64,000 nt of DNA from Butyricimonas sp. Marseille-P3923 (GTDB taxonomy: Bacteria > Bacteroidota > Bacteroidia > Bacteroidales > Marinifilaceae), in the NCBI RefSeq assembly GCF_900184685.1, contig NZ_FXXL01000007.1:2375331-2439330 (forward strand), given 5' to 3'. Within the stretch, counting starts at the first letter, position 1. Every line of letters begins with the position of its first letter. Positions 1-11,300 of the stretch are shown piece by piece. The translations under genes and the position numbers were made by a program. The notes beneath the pieces are model-generated. The model was not told the DNA's origin. It was given only the letters and a program-made list of their open reading frames with translations, and ran no database searches.

Positions 1-1686
1 AATTTGTTGTTTCCCGTAACGATACATCGGATCACCCGCTTTTTCAGCAATCCAGTCTTGTACAACTTTATTTTCTTCTTTCATCGTCGTAGCGTCGGGC
101 ACCGGCTGGTAATTAACCTTAATCGCGTAATAATCATACACGCCCAGTTCCGGCGGTGTTAAACGCACTCCTTTATCCCCCGGTTGCGCCACATAATTAT
201 ACCGGGCATAATCCATGATAGAAGGTGTAGTCCCGTATTTTGCCGTAAAAGTAGCAGAACGAAGCGAATCTACCGGAATGGAAAAAGAAGATGCCATATT
301 GTGCATCAATCCCAAACAATGTCCCACTTCATGAGCCACGATGTAACGCATACTTTCATACAGCACGTCATCAGGCTGTTTCACGGTTCTTACCCGTTCG
401 TCCACCTGTGCAGTCTGCACGAAACGCATATCGTTTATCAACCGGATGACATCATGATAAATATAAACAGAAGCGTTAATTATCTCACCTGTTCTCGGAT
501 CTGTCCACGAGGGTCCCATCCCGTTAGCGATACTGATCGGGGCATAGCGGATACAACTGTATTTCAAGTTATCCGGGTCAAATTCGGGGTCGTCTGTCGG
601 GAAATCACGACTAACCATCACGTTTTTCAAACCGATTTCTTCAAATGCCTTGTTCCATTCCCGAATCCCGGCATGCACGGCAGCTTTCCAATCTTCCGGA
701 AACCCGTTGTCCACGTAAAACACGATCGGTTTTACAGGCTCCACCAATTCACCCCGCTTGTAGGCTTCCATATCTTCAGGCTCCACTCGCCAACGGTTCA
801 TCAAAAAAGTATATCTGGAACCGTCTGTTTCCGTTGTCATATTTTCTTTCACGGAATAGAAAAGCCCTACCCTTGGATCGGCCAATCGCCCGCGCATAAG
901 ATCTTTCTCCGGGAGCAGGATCATCGAACGGTTCATTTTTACCGTTACGGCAGTTTTTACACTCTTCCCCGTTACCGGTGACATTAGGCTTTGATCATAA
1001 GAAAGTGAAGATATCACGGCAATATTATCCTCAAAAGCCTTGATGTCATCAATATAAGAAACTTCCCGGTTAAAAGTAGCCCTTCGCTTCAACTTCCCGT
1101 AACCGGTAGAGCGACTATACGGATCAAAAGGAGTCAAACGAGCATCATCAGCTAGAAATAACCAAGTCATATCAAACACGACTGCCGTACTGTCCGCATT
1201 GTAAGCCATGATTTCCATCGCTTTAAGCACAGGTGGAATATTACTGTTCCGAATCGCCCGATTGTACGATTCCTGATCTGTATCACTATATACTTGAAGT
1301 ACGGACGGCAGACTTATCTGTACCAATTCAATCTTCTTATCCCTCTTTTGAAACGCTATATGCAAAGGATCCGTGGGTTTCTGACCGATAATGGCATTTC
1401 CGTTGTCACTAATCTCCACCACGGTCGAACCCAACAGAAATTCTCTTTTCAGCAGAGTCAAAGGAAATTCAAAATAGACCTTATCTTCAAATTTGTGAAG
1501 CGTGATCATTCCCTCGCGAGTCACGTACTTTTTCCCTTCAAAAAGCTGGTCATATTTGCTCTCCTTCTTCTGCTCCACACACTCATCCTTCCCTTTCTTT
1601 TTCCGTCTTTCGGCTTGTACCTCCACAACATCCGTCAACAGAAAAGAAAACAAACAGAATAGAACTAAAAGGAAATTCTTATTCAT
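1..1686 (-). CDS. Zinc-dependent metalloprotease, paralogue 1 (partial, 3' end outside window)
   Basis: The reading frame is open from an ATG at 1684-1686 to the left window edge, so 562 codons of the N-terminal part are visible. It starts with a hydrophobic signal peptide followed by a Lys/Arg-rich stretch, and continues into the same DUF5118/DUF5117-type architecture as the neighbouring gene. The zinc site HEVGHCLGLMHN lies near residue 450 (complement of about 300-339) and fits HEXXHxxGxxH. The protein is expected to be a secreted or surface peptidase. It is a close tandem paralogue of the gene at 1707-4394, separated by only 20 bases, so the pair is probably cotranscribed and arose by duplication. 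The substrate cannot be read from sequence. Confidence 0.9.
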   Translation of the reverse strand, partial: MNKNFLLVLFCLFSFLLTDVVEVQAERRKKKGKDECVEQKKESKYDQLFEGKKYVTREGMITLHKFEDKVYFEFPLTLLKREFLLGSTVVEISDNGNAIIGQKPTDPLHIAFQKRDKKIELVQISLPSVLQVYSDTDQESYNRAIRNSNIPPVLKAMEIMAYNADSTAVVFDMTWLFLADDARLTPFDPYSRSTGYGKLKRRATFNREVSYIDDIKAFEDNIAVISSLSYDQSLMSPVTGKSVKTAVTVKMNRSMILLPEKDLMRGRLADPRVGLFYSVKENMTTETDGSRYTFLMNRWRVEPEDMEAYKRGELVEPVKPIVFYVDNGFPEDWKAAVHAGIREWNKAFEEIGLKNVMVSRDFPTDDPEFDPDNLKYSCIRYAPISIANGMGPSWTDPRTGEIINASVYIYHDVIRLINDMRFVQTAQVDERVRTVKQPDDVLYESMRYIVAHEVGHCLGLMHNMASSFSIPVDSLRSATFTAKYGTTPSIMDYARYNYVAQPGDKGVRLTPPELGVYDYYAIKVNYQPVPDATTMKEENKVVQDWIAEKAGDPMYRYGKQQI

Positions 1687-1706
1687 ATATCTTGTTTTAG
1701 AATGCA

Positions 1707-4394
1707 TCACTTATTCTTTAAAAATCCCTCGATCTGTGACAACAAATAAGCATAATGTCCCCGAGTCTCATAAGTCCCGTTGTTTTTGTTCTCTTTCATC
1801 AGATTTTGTATTTTCAATAACATCTGATGTAAAAGATGCTGATTATTATCATTCGATACATTCGCCACGTACTGGATAAAGTCATACCCGAACCTGCCAT
1901 TCAAGTTTTGTTGAAATTCCATCTCGTTCGAGAAGCGATCAAAATTCGCAGTTTTCATACTCATTGCTTTCCTCTCTGACACCCCCTCGATCATTTCCCG
2001 AATCCGGTAGTCCGGCAACCCGGCGTGACCGCCACAAGAACAACTGTATGCCGGACGGGATTTAGCCAATACCATATCTGCCATAGTCTTCCTTCCCGAT
2101 GCCGGATTCACGTCACGAATCAAAGAATTCACGATTTCAGTTTGTAGGATACGTTCCGATTCGGTTGGGTCCTTTCCCCTGATTGTCGATGCCCATATCA
2201 TATTGTAAAGATCATCCAAGTATTCTTTCGGGGAATACGCTTTCGAGTCCCGATACACACCCAGCGCCAGACGTTTGGTTGTTACCAACGAACCGGCAAA
2301 AGCTTTCAGTAATAAACGGGCGTTCGAACCGTCAAACTCCAAATTCTTCACCACGTCGGGACTATCCAGCCACTCCATGTCTTTCAACTCGTTAATAACG
2401 AAACGTAAAGCCCGTCTTTGCACCTCTTTAGGAACAACTTGATAAGTTTTATAAGGATCACCGACATAATGTTCATTAATATAGAATCCTCCGACATTCA
2501 CCAGAGCGGTATAGATATATTGAGAATACTGGTTACAGATTTCACGGTAAATATTATCCCTGTAAGTGTAATCTTTATCCTGACTATCCATCCAGTTATT
2601 GAGATTTTTGAGAATATATTTCAAATTCCGGATACCATATTCACCCGCTTTCACGGCATCATCACCCAAATCCTCCGTCAACGACGACGGATCAAAAGTC
2701 CCGTACCCGATTTGCTGTTTCCCGTAACGATACATCGGATCTCCGATTTTATCCGAAATCATTTTCCGCAGAACCGGCAATTCTTCTTCCGACGTACGAG
2801 CGTCCAACAGAGGCTTGTATCCCCATTCGATAGCATAATAGTCATACACGCCCAATTCGGGTGGAGTCAACGCAACCCCTTTATCTTCCGGCTGCGCGAT
2901 ATAATTAAAGCGGGCATAATCCATAATAGAAGGGGTAGTCCCGTATTTTTTCATGAATTCCGCATCCCGGTAAGATTCTACCGGAATCGAAGCCGACGAA
3001 GCCATGTTGTGCATCAATCCCAAGGTATGCCCGACCTCGTGAGCCACGATATATCGCATACTCTCAAACAAAACATCCTCCGGCAATTTAGTCGTACGTA
3101 CCCGCTCATCCACTTGAGCGGTCTGCACGAAACGCATGTTATTCACTAATTTAATCACGTCATGGTAGATCAACACGGAAGCATTCACCACTTCACTATT
3201 ACGAGGATCAACCCAAGACGGTCCCTGCGCGTTAGCCATCCCGACCGGACAATAACGCACGCAGGAATATTTTATATTGTCCGGATCGAATTTCGGATCA
3301 TCTTTCGGGAAGTCATAAGACTGCACGGCATTTTTAAAACCGATCTTTTCAAAAGCCTTGTTCCAAATTCTCACTCCGGCATGAATCGCGGCTTTCCACT
3401 CGTTCGGGAATGCATCATCGACATAATACACGATCGGCTTCATCGGTTCTACCAGTTCGCCCCGCTTATAAGCTTCCACATCCTTAGGCTGAAGATCCCA
3501 ACGATTGATATAATACACATCTTTCACTCCATCCTGTTCGTCCGTAATAACTTCTTTGCCGGAAACAAAATAACCGATTCGGGGATCGGCCAGCCGGGGA
3601 CGCATAGTCGGTTCCTCCGGCAATAAAACTAATGAACGATTCACCCCCACGGTTACCGGTTCATCCATAACCAACATGAACATCCCGTAAAGGGCAATAT
3701 CCTGCAAATAAGAAAGTGAAGAGGTGACGGAAACATTATCCGAGAACGCCTTTATGTCCCCGACATAAGACAATTCCGACTGGAAACGCTTTCTCCGTGT
3801 ACCCTGTCCGTAATAAACTTTTTTCCCGTAAGGATCAAAAGGATCCATCCGGGAATCATCGCTCACGAAGAATTTGGTCGTTTCAAAAACAACTGCCGTA
3901 CTATCGGCATTGTAAGCCTTCACCGCAAATCCTTCCATAATAGGCAAACGGGTTCCCTTCTTCATGGCCTCTCCGATGTTTTTATCCTTGCTCTGGCTGA
4001 AAATCTGTGCCCGAGAAGGATTCGTCACTTCGCACAGGTAAACCATACTATCGGTCATCGTGAAAGCTACATGTAACGGTGTCTGATTCTTTTGTCCCAC
4101 CAATGCATTCGAGTTATCACTAATACTGGAAACAGTCGAACCGAGAAGCATATCCCTTCCCAACAAGCTCAACGGAAACTCAAAATACAATTTACCATCC
4201 ACCTTATGAAGCGTGATCATCCCTTTCACCGTGGTACACTCTTTACCTTTAAAAAGCTGGTCATAAGCAGATTCCTTAGGAGTTTGCACCTCCTCCGTTT
4301 TTCCCGCTTTTTTCTTTTTCTCCCTCTTTTTAGCATCTGTAATCAACGGAATACAGACAAGAGTCATCAAAATAACTAAAACTCTGATTTTCAT
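1707..4394 (-). CDS. Zinc-dependent metalloprotease, paralogue 2 (DUF5117/DUF5118 type)
   Basis: The 895-residue protein has a signal peptide (residues 1-21, ending ITDA) and a basic linker. A DUF5118-like N-terminal segment and a DUF5117-like middle region follow. The metalloprotease site HEVGHTLGLMHN has His452, Glu453, His456 and His462, which fits HEXXHxxGxxH, and a SIMDYARFNY Met-turn-like segment lies about 30 residues later. A DUF4953-like C-terminal region completes the protein. The length is typical of the family. It lies downstream of a SusC/SusD/DUF4843/PKD-like series, which suggests it cuts protein or peptide into pieces taken up by that system. The peptidase fold is well supported; the substrate is inference. 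Confidence 0.93.
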   Translation of the reverse strand: MKIRVLVILMTLVCIPLITDAKKREKKKKAGKTEEVQTPKESAYDQLFKGKECTTVKGMITLHKVDGKLYFEFPLSLLGRDMLLGSTVSSISDNSNALVGQKNQTPLHVAFTMTDSMVYLCEVTNPSRAQIFSQSKDKNIGEAMKKGTRLPIMEGFAVKAYNADSTAVVFETTKFFVSDDSRMDPFDPYGKKVYYGQGTRRKRFQSELSYVGDIKAFSDNVSVTSSLSYLQDIALYGMFMLVMDEPVTVGVNRSLVLLPEEPTMRPRLADPRIGYFVSGKEVITDEQDGVKDVYYINRWDLQPKDVEAYKRGELVEPMKPIVYYVDDAFPNEWKAAIHAGVRIWNKAFEKIGFKNAVQSYDFPKDDPKFDPDNIKYSCVRYCPVGMANAQGPSWVDPRNSEVVNASVLIYHDVIKLVNNMRFVQTAQVDERVRTTKLPEDVLFESMRYIVAHEVGHTLGLMHNMASSASIPVESYRDAEFMKKYGTTPSIMDYARFNYIAQPEDKGVALTPPELGVYDYYAIEWGYKPLLDARTSEEELPVLRKMISDKIGDPMYRYGKQQIGYGTFDPSSLTEDLGDDAVKAGEYGIRNLKYILKNLNNWMDSQDKDYTYRDNIYREICNQYSQYIYTALVNVGGFYINEHYVGDPYKTYQVVPKEVQRRALRFVINELKDMEWLDSPDVVKNLEFDGSNARLLLKAFAGSLVTTKRLALGVYRDSKAYSPKEYLDDLYNMIWASTIRGKDPTESERILQTEIVNSLIRDVNPASGRKTMADMVLAKSRPAYSCSCGGHAGLPDYRIREMIEGVSERKAMSMKTANFDRFSNEMEFQQNLNGRFGYDFIQYVANVSNDNNQHLLHQMLLKIQNLMKENKNNGTYETRGHYAYLLSQIEGFLKNK

Positions 4395-4563
4395 AAATAC
4401 TTCTAATTTACATACAATTTATTTCATCCCGATATTTATACAACGCTCTCCCGTTCTGGAACAAACAAGACTTAAATAAATCTCTGTTCCAGCCGATTAG
4501 AGGAAGCCCGAAAAGAATTTCAAACGAAAAGACCTTCGGGACTCCCTTGTTTTCTGTTACAAA
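4395..4563. other. Intergenic region with two inverted repeats
   Basis: This gap lies between the PKD-like lipoprotein gene and the metalloprotease gene. It holds a perfect 8-base inverted pair, CTGGAACA at 4456-4463 and TGTTCCAG at 4485-4492. A second imperfect hairpin pairs CCCGAA near 4510 with TTCGGG near 4541. Neither is followed by a clear U-tract on the minus strand. They may attenuate or process the transcript between the SusCD part and the protease part of the locus. Confidence 0.4.
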
Positions 4564-6153
4564 TTAAAAACTCCAACTATTACCGTAACCTACCTTGTAG
4601 CGGATGTGCACGATCTCACCAAAATCATGAGTGGAAGCATAAAGCAATTTTTCTTTCTGGCCATTCACGGCTTTTCTCGTCAAATCCAACACGTAGAACT
4701 CTCCGGATTGCATACCGATTGCCACCCTGCGACTACCTACACATTCCGAGTCGATAGCCGTAATAATCTGTCCTTGTGGAAATTCATAATACTTTTCTAC
4801 CGGTAACTTAGCATCACGATCATATAACCACAGCTCGTTATCTTTAGAAATCAATACATAGGGAGTTCCGAAATCTTTCCCGAACACCCACGAACGCAAC
4901 ACGTTAAACACGTTCTTTGAAGTTCCGTTTATCACTTGACTCAAATCTATCTGCCGTTGCAACACCGGAAATGCCGAAGGATTAGCAGATTCTTTCATCT
5001 CGTTCACCCGAAAATCATGCGTGTAATAATTCCCGGTTGTCCGATCCCGCAAAATAGAGTAATATCCTTGATCACCACGTCCTTCGTTAACCTCGTAATA
5101 CCCGGTATGCAAGACCTCCATTGTACCCAAATCATTCAATCGCGCAAAGTCCGGGGCATACGCGGATTCATCCACTGCAAATTTAAACACCTTTCCAGCC
5201 ACTTCTTTGCTCAGGTCGGAAATTGCCAAGAATCGGTTGTTCACTTTATCATACATCACGGTAAAACCCAATCCGGCAAAGGGAGCCAGCACAAAACGTG
5301 AACCATCTACCTCTTCTCCCTCAAATATCAACGGACGATCGATAAAATAACCGGAATTATACAACTGATCGGTCAATTTCTTGCGAGTATACACTTTCCC
5401 GTCATGATTCACCACGCAGGTCAACCACTTCATATCAATCATATCTATCGGTTTAAAATCCGTCGGCAGATTCCCGTCCAAGAAGATATTATTTAACAAT
5501 ACGTCTTTCGTGAAATCCTGTCCCGATAAATCAACACATCCTTGACCGCCGTTTTGCAACACCCAGAAATTTCCAAGATCTCCGCCACCGGCAAAATGTT
5601 CCAACACCCGAACCGGTTCCGAGCCTAATTCCTCGTCATTTACCAACCGGTAAATATCCGGTACGTCTTCGTACGTGAATTTTCCATAGTCACTCCCGTC
5701 ATCCTCATTTTTTTCCCGAATATAGGAAAGAACGGACTTCCCGTTTTGTTTCGCTAGAACAACCCACGCTTCTTTGGCATAAGGAGAAGTCAAAAGAGCT
5801 GATATTCCCCCGGAATAAGCGACACCGGTACGATTATCAATTACGTTCATATAAATACTCTGGTAATTGACCACGGTATCGACCACCCATTCCAAATTCC
5901 GCTGATCAGAAATTTTCCTTCCGAGGAAAATCCATTCATAACTCAAATCAACATCATTACTGTCAATAGCAAAGGTCAACTTAGGTGACAATTTAACCGT
6001 TTCCCCCAAAACCGCTTCAAAATAACTTGCATCAAAAGTAACCGTAATATCATTCTTGGGGTCGTATGAATAATTTCCCTTATCATCATAGCAAGAACTC
6101 ATCCCTAAAATCATGACGAGTAAAAAAAGTATATATCTTATTTTCATTGCCAT
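4564..6153 (-). CDS. PKD-like family lipoprotein
   Basis: The 529-residue protein has a lipoprotein signal with lipobox LGMSSC (Cys at about residue 21) followed by YDDKGNYSY, typical of the PKD-like family encoded next to SusC/SusD in Bacteroidales. A predicted N-terminal PKD-like beta domain is followed by a long region rich in aromatic and glycine residues that looks beta-propeller-like. It is probably an accessory surface-exposed lipoprotein that binds cargo for the SusC/SusD transporter. It starts 13 bases after the DUF4843 gene, so it is part of the operon. The start could be Met1 or the third codon (Met-Ala-Met). The function is inferred from neighbours. Confidence 0.82.
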   Translation of the reverse strand: MAMKIRYILFLLVMILGMSSCYDDKGNYSYDPKNDITVTFDASYFEAVLGETVKLSPKLTFAIDSNDVDLSYEWIFLGRKISDQRNLEWVVDTVVNYQSIYMNVIDNRTGVAYSGGISALLTSPYAKEAWVVLAKQNGKSVLSYIREKNEDDGSDYGKFTYEDVPDIYRLVNDEELGSEPVRVLEHFAGGGDLGNFWVLQNGGQGCVDLSGQDFTKDVLLNNIFLDGNLPTDFKPIDMIDMKWLTCVVNHDGKVYTRKKLTDQLYNSGYFIDRPLIFEGEEVDGSRFVLAPFAGLGFTVMYDKVNNRFLAISDLSKEVAGKVFKFAVDESAYAPDFARLNDLGTMEVLHTGYYEVNEGRGDQGYYSILRDRTTGNYYTHDFRVNEMKESANPSAFPVLQRQIDLSQVINGTSKNVFNVLRSWVFGKDFGTPYVLISKDNELWLYDRDAKLPVEKYYEFPQGQIITAIDSECVGSRRVAIGMQSGEFYVLDLTRKAVNGQKEKLLYASTHDFGEIVHIRYKVGYGNSWSF

Positions 6154-6166
6154 TATTTTTTAATCA

Positions 6167-6847
6167 TTAATAAATAGGCACCGTTAAATTCAACTCCGGA
6201 TGCAAAGTCAAGTAATCTTTAAACTCTAATGCCAACAGCCGTAATTTAGTCGGATTTTCCTTTAACAACACTGGAATTTCCGTTGCATCTATTTGGGTTG
6301 CAATCAAGAAATGTTTGTATTTCTCCGGAGAATATTCTCCCAGATACACGGAAATGATATCCCCTTCCCACCAGAGCGGTTTGCTTTCCACGTTGTTAAA
6401 ATGCACTTTTACCGTACGATTGCGACTTAATCCCGGAATAAAGCCATTTCCCTCTTCCAGTTTAATCATCAACGTCACGGGACCATCACTCAATCTTTCG
6501 GTCTTTTTCAACACCACATAAAGAGTATCTTTCAACTGATTCGCACCGAATTCAGGCTCCAAATCCAAAACATACTCTTCCGGAAGTGCCGTGGTTCCGG
6601 TATCAACCACGGAAACACGGTAATTAGCTTTTTCCGTGAGGAGATTACCCATTAAATTGACCTCAAATCCCGCTTTATACTCATCACTTGTCGGATAATG
6701 CGAAAAAGACACGGAAAGATCGGCACTATCCAGACTTGTCGTGAAATAAAGATATCTTTCGGATTGATAGGTCATTGTTTCCTTTTCACTACAAGAAAAG
6801 AGAGCAAATACTATCGCTATTATAGTTATATAGTTCTTCATATACAT
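6167..6847 (-). CDS. DUF4843 domain-containing lipoprotein
   Basis: The 226-residue protein has a lipoprotein signal with lipobox ALFSC. The body carries the beta-rich features of DUF4843: YLYFTTSLDSADLSVSF near the start, then repeated strand patterns and a conserved FNNVESKPLWWE segment. DUF4843 proteins are routinely encoded directly after SusD in Bacteroidales uptake loci and are thought to be surface accessory binding proteins. It lies 12 bases after susD. No catalytic motif is visible. Confidence 0.82.
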   Translation of the reverse strand: MYMKNYITIIAIVFALFSCSEKETMTYQSERYLYFTTSLDSADLSVSFSHYPTSDEYKAGFEVNLMGNLLTEKANYRVSVVDTGTTALPEEYVLDLEPEFGANQLKDTLYVVLKKTERLSDGPVTLMIKLEEGNGFIPGLSRNRTVKVHFNNVESKPLWWEGDIISVYLGEYSPEKYKHFLIATQIDATEIPVLLKENPTKLRLLALEFKDYLTLHPELNLTVPIY

Positions 6848-6859
6848 CTTACTATTTTA

Positions 6860-8335
6860 TTAATGAATCAGTTGATTGTCAGGAAGAGGCAATACTCTGC
6901 CGATCGTGTATCCCCAATCATTCGGGGTCATATCATACTTTTTATAATAATAAAACAACTGTCCTTCCCCTATAAAATCTCTTCTGGCATCCCTCAATAT
7001 AGCTTCCTGCATCTCCTCCAGACTCCCGATCTGAAGTTTACCGCCCCGGATACCTCTTGCCATTCTAACCTCATCCAATTTATTAATTCCCAACTGCGTC
7101 TGTCCTTCCGTGTAAAGAGCCTCACTGATAATATAATACATCTCGCTCAAACGTACCATCGGTATCAAATCCTCCCCATAAGAATTCCCGACCTGTGGGG
7201 TATATTTTTTCGAGTAATAATAATAATCATCCACAACCGAGAATAAACCCAAACGAGCGTCTTCCGTGTCAATCTCGTCGTAATCCTCGTTATAGATAAT
7301 CGCGTCATAATATACAGGTAACTGAATATTTTCCGAACCGAGATAATGGCTATAATCATCTATTAATTTCTGGTTGGAAAGAGCGAAAATCACTCCGTCG
7401 TACAATTTATAGTTACTGTTATAACTCCCTCCCCCGGTAAATGTAAAACATTTATTGAGATACATCCCATTCTGATAAGTCGCATCCAGAACTTCCTGCG
7501 CATTCTCTCTTGCCTGCGTCTGTTTGTCACCATAAGAATATACCCGGGCTAAAGTTGCACATATAGCATAGTAATTCATCCGGTATCCCCGGTATAAATA
7601 GAATAAATCATCCGGCAAATTTTTATCTCCTCGTCCGCCTTCTATTCTCGCGCTGGTTTTCATCCAAGATCTATGATCACCCACCGTATCAAAAGGAGCT
7701 ACAAGATTCTTGGCTTTCAACAAATCACGCTCTATTTTTTCCAGAATCACACTCACGCTCCCTCTGGGTTCCGAAGTCGACCCGTATCTTTCGTAATACG
7801 GAATGTAGCCTTTATCATCCGCCACCTTGGGAGCCGGAGCAAACAAACGCAACATGTCAAAATGCAGATAAGCCCGCAATGCCAATGCTTCCCCGTGAAT
7901 CATATCCCGCTCGGACTCTCCCCCGACAAATTTCGACGGCTCCTCTCCATCGATACGGGCAATAATGTTATTACAATTTGCGATAGAATTGTAAGCTTGT
8001 GACCAGAATGCCTCAGTAATAGCCTTCACCCCCGTGGCGTTGTATTTTCCTAACAACACGTCATAATAATCATGGGTACTGCAATCATAGTAAATCGTCA
8101 ACGGATCATACACCCACCCCATCACATCAACAAAACCCCATGTCAATTCCCTGCCATACATTTGCGAAGTCGCCATATCCCGATAAACTCCATTCAACGC
8201 ATTCCGGTAGCCATCCCCGGTCGCGAAAAGAGTTTCCTCGTTTACCTGATCATCAGGTGCAACATCCAACCATTGCTCGCATGAACCCAACACGAACGGC
8301 AACAGCACAGCTAATATTATCTTATTTATCTTCAT
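6860..8335 (-). CDS. RagB/SusD family nutrient-uptake outer membrane lipoprotein
   Basis: The 491-residue protein begins with a lipoprotein signal (lipobox VLGSC, Cys at about 19) followed by EQWLDVAPDDQVNEETLF, the typical SusD opening. TPR-like helices carry the usual landmarks, including GEALALRAYLHFDMLRLFAPAP and, near the C-terminus, LIPMVRLSEMYYIISEALY and ARRDFIGEGQLFYYYKKY. SusD-like proteins form the lid on the SusC barrel and capture ligand at the cell surface. It directly follows susC (39 bases). The cargo is unknown; neighbouring proteases suggest peptides. Confidence 0.96.
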   Translation of the reverse strand: MKINKIILAVLLPFVLGSCEQWLDVAPDDQVNEETLFATGDGYRNALNGVYRDMATSQMYGRELTWGFVDVMGWVYDPLTIYYDCSTHDYYDVLLGKYNATGVKAITEAFWSQAYNSIANCNNIIARIDGEEPSKFVGGESERDMIHGEALALRAYLHFDMLRLFAPAPKVADDKGYIPYYERYGSTSEPRGSVSVILEKIERDLLKAKNLVAPFDTVGDHRSWMKTSARIEGGRGDKNLPDDLFYLYRGYRMNYYAICATLARVYSYGDKQTQARENAQEVLDATYQNGMYLNKCFTFTGGGSYNSNYKLYDGVIFALSNQKLIDDYSHYLGSENIQLPVYYDAIIYNEDYDEIDTEDARLGLFSVVDDYYYYSKKYTPQVGNSYGEDLIPMVRLSEMYYIISEALYTEGQTQLGINKLDEVRMARGIRGGKLQIGSLEEMQEAILRDARRDFIGEGQLFYYYKKYDMTPNDWGYTIGRVLPLPDNQLIH

Positions 8336-8374
8336 ATTCTCTTGATTTCTAATTCCTAAATAACTAACTCCGAT

Positions 8375-11300
8375 TTAGAAAGTCGCTTTTATTGAAAAAT
8401 TCACCGATCTGGCAAAAGGATAACTAAGCCCGCGTTCCGCCTTAACAGATGAAATTCTGAAAAGATCGTTCGCCCCCACTTCCAAACGCAACATACCCAA
8501 ATGGGCTTTCTTTATCAATTCCGAATTAAAATCATATCCCAAAGTGATCGAATTCAATGTTACCACGTTATAATCCTGTACAAAACGTTCTGTCGGATTT
8601 GTCGTTTCAATACCGTTTCTTCCGGTTTCAAGAGCTTTAAATTTAGCTTTATCACCCGGTTTCTTCCAACGGTTGGTAAATACTCGCTTATCCACGTTTG
8701 AAGTATACAGATTGGCATTTTCAACCTTGTCAACTAAAGTCTGGTTGTATTGCTGCCCACCGAACTCGTACATAAACGTCGTGTACAACGTAAAATTCTT
8801 ATAGTTCACGTTAAAACCGAACGTTCCCTGTGCTTTCGGTTCCGTATTTCCCACGACAACCTGTTCCGAACTATTCCATGTATAAGTAACGGAACCATCA
8901 CGATTAACCAGCATCTCCTGCCCGGTAGCGGGATCTATTCCTAAAGATTTCATCGCGTAAATCGAAGTCAATGAACCTCCCTCTTGGTATTTCGTGATAG
9001 GCTTGGAAGTGGAACCGTCATAAGCGTTTGACTCTGCAAAGTTTTTATCTACCGCATCATTATAAGCCTTCAGACTCTCGGAAACTTTCAATATCTCATT
9101 CTTATTATGAGCCAAATTGCCGAATACGGAAACATACCAATCGTTATTGCGGAATACATCGCTTTTCAATTGAATCTCGTATCCTTTGTTCATCACTTCT
9201 CCCAAATTATCCATGTAAGTCGTGAAACCCGCTGCACTCTCGATCGTCACATCATTGATCAGATCAATCGTTTTTTTCCGGTAATAGGAGAATTCCATCT
9301 GCAACCCGCCATTAAACAGTTGTACATCTATACCCAAATCCAACTCCTTCGTTTTCTCCCAAGCCAGCTCCTTATTTCCCAACGCCATCAATGAAGCGCC
9401 AAAGCCTGTTTTATACCATTCTTCACTCAGTATCTGGTATATAGTCTGTGCCGCGTAAGGCGGGAAATTTACTTTACCGGTCACCCCGTAAGATCCTCGG
9501 ATTTTCAGCACATCAATATAACCGTATTTCTTCATAAACTCGTAATTATGAAGATTAATACCTAAACCTCCCGACCAGAAAGGAGCAAACCGTTTATCGG
9601 AACCAAATTCGGAAGAACCGTCTGTTCTCACCGAAAGATCCAACAAATAGATATTATTGTAAGTATAGTTCAAACTTCCCAACACACCGAACAAACGGGT
9701 ACTGTTCTGACTTACCGTCGGTTTCTCCACAATTTCCTGCGCGTAATTGGGAGAATGTAACGAACCGGAAGGAAATCCCCTGTAAAATGCCGATGTCGTA
9801 GAAGTATGCGTAGACGTTGCGTTAATACCAATATTCAGATTGATATTGTGTCCGCTTATAGTGCGGTTGTAAGCCAAAAAAGCATTCAAATCCCAATCGA
9901 ACCCGTCACCAGCACTTGTACGAAGCTCTCCCGAACTACTATTGGCCGCACTCAACACCTTACCGTTACGCATTGACTTCGGATCAATAAAATCGTCACT
10001 TTTCGTGTTTTTCTTGGTTAAACTGAATTGTCCTTTTATTTGCAAATAATTATTCACGTACCAGTTGGCACTCAAATTATTTATCAACTCATCCACTTGT
10101 GACTTATTAAAACTCTTTAATCCGGCCTCGTACAAAGGATTCTTTAACTCCGACGAAGATCCCCCATGCCAATTAAAGGTCTGTTTCAAGTAATTCCCGT
10201 CCGCATCCTTATACTCGTCATACGGTTGCTTTGAAGTATAGTCCGAGAAAGTACCGTAAGGAGATTCTTCCGATCGTGTAATATTATAAGATATATAATT
10301 CTTTACTTGGAAAGAACCAATCCGGTAATCAATATAAAAACCAACCCCCATACGATCCCGGTAAGATTTTTTCATCACACCGTCTTCATTATTATAGAGC
10401 ATATCCAACCCGAAACGAATATCATTGGTTCCCCCTTCTATATACAAACTGTGTTTATGATTAAATGCCGTTTGTAACGGCTTGGCTAACCAATAGGTAT
10501 CAACACCGTGAGCAACATTGTTGAGCTTACCATTATATTCTACATCATATTTATTCTGATCAGAATAATTAGCAGCCTTATAAATGCCTGCCGCCACCTC
10601 TGCTTCCAACTTTTCCTTTGCGTTCATCAGGTTATAGTCGGTCAGATCCGGTGCCGTCACGGTTCCCGTCATACTATAAGATACCGATACTTTACCCGGA
10701 ACAGGGGCAACAGTAGTGATAACCACGACACCATTAGCCGCACGGGACCCGTACATAGCCGAAGCAGCCGCATCTTTCAGTATCGTTATACTTTCAATGC
10801 GATTCGGGTCCATATCATACAATTTCTCCACGCTAATTTGGAATCCGTCCATGATAAAAGTCGGCAAATTCGGGTTGTTTTCCAGTTCTGACTTGGAAAG
10901 ATTCTTCTTTCTATCCAGATCTTTCACCCCGATACCGGAACGTCCGCGGATATACAATTCGGGCACGTTGTTCGGGTCCGAACCCCACTGGTTATTTTGC
11001 TGGATACGAAAAGAAGGATCAAAAGTCTGCAACGCTTGAATTACATTCGTTTTGGAAACCTTCAACAAATCTTCTCTCTTCACGGTAACGGAATTTCCCG
11101 TGAAACTCTCTTTTCTGATATTGGCGTACCCGGTCACGACAACTTCCTGCATCTCTTTCACGTCCTCTTGAAGGCGAATGGATATCTCCTTTGCATCATC
11201 TTTCGGATCTTTCGGCAAACGATATTCTTTAGTAACCATTCCCACGAAAGAGAATACCAGTATCGTGCTATCCATCTTCGGTACCTCAATCGAGAATTTC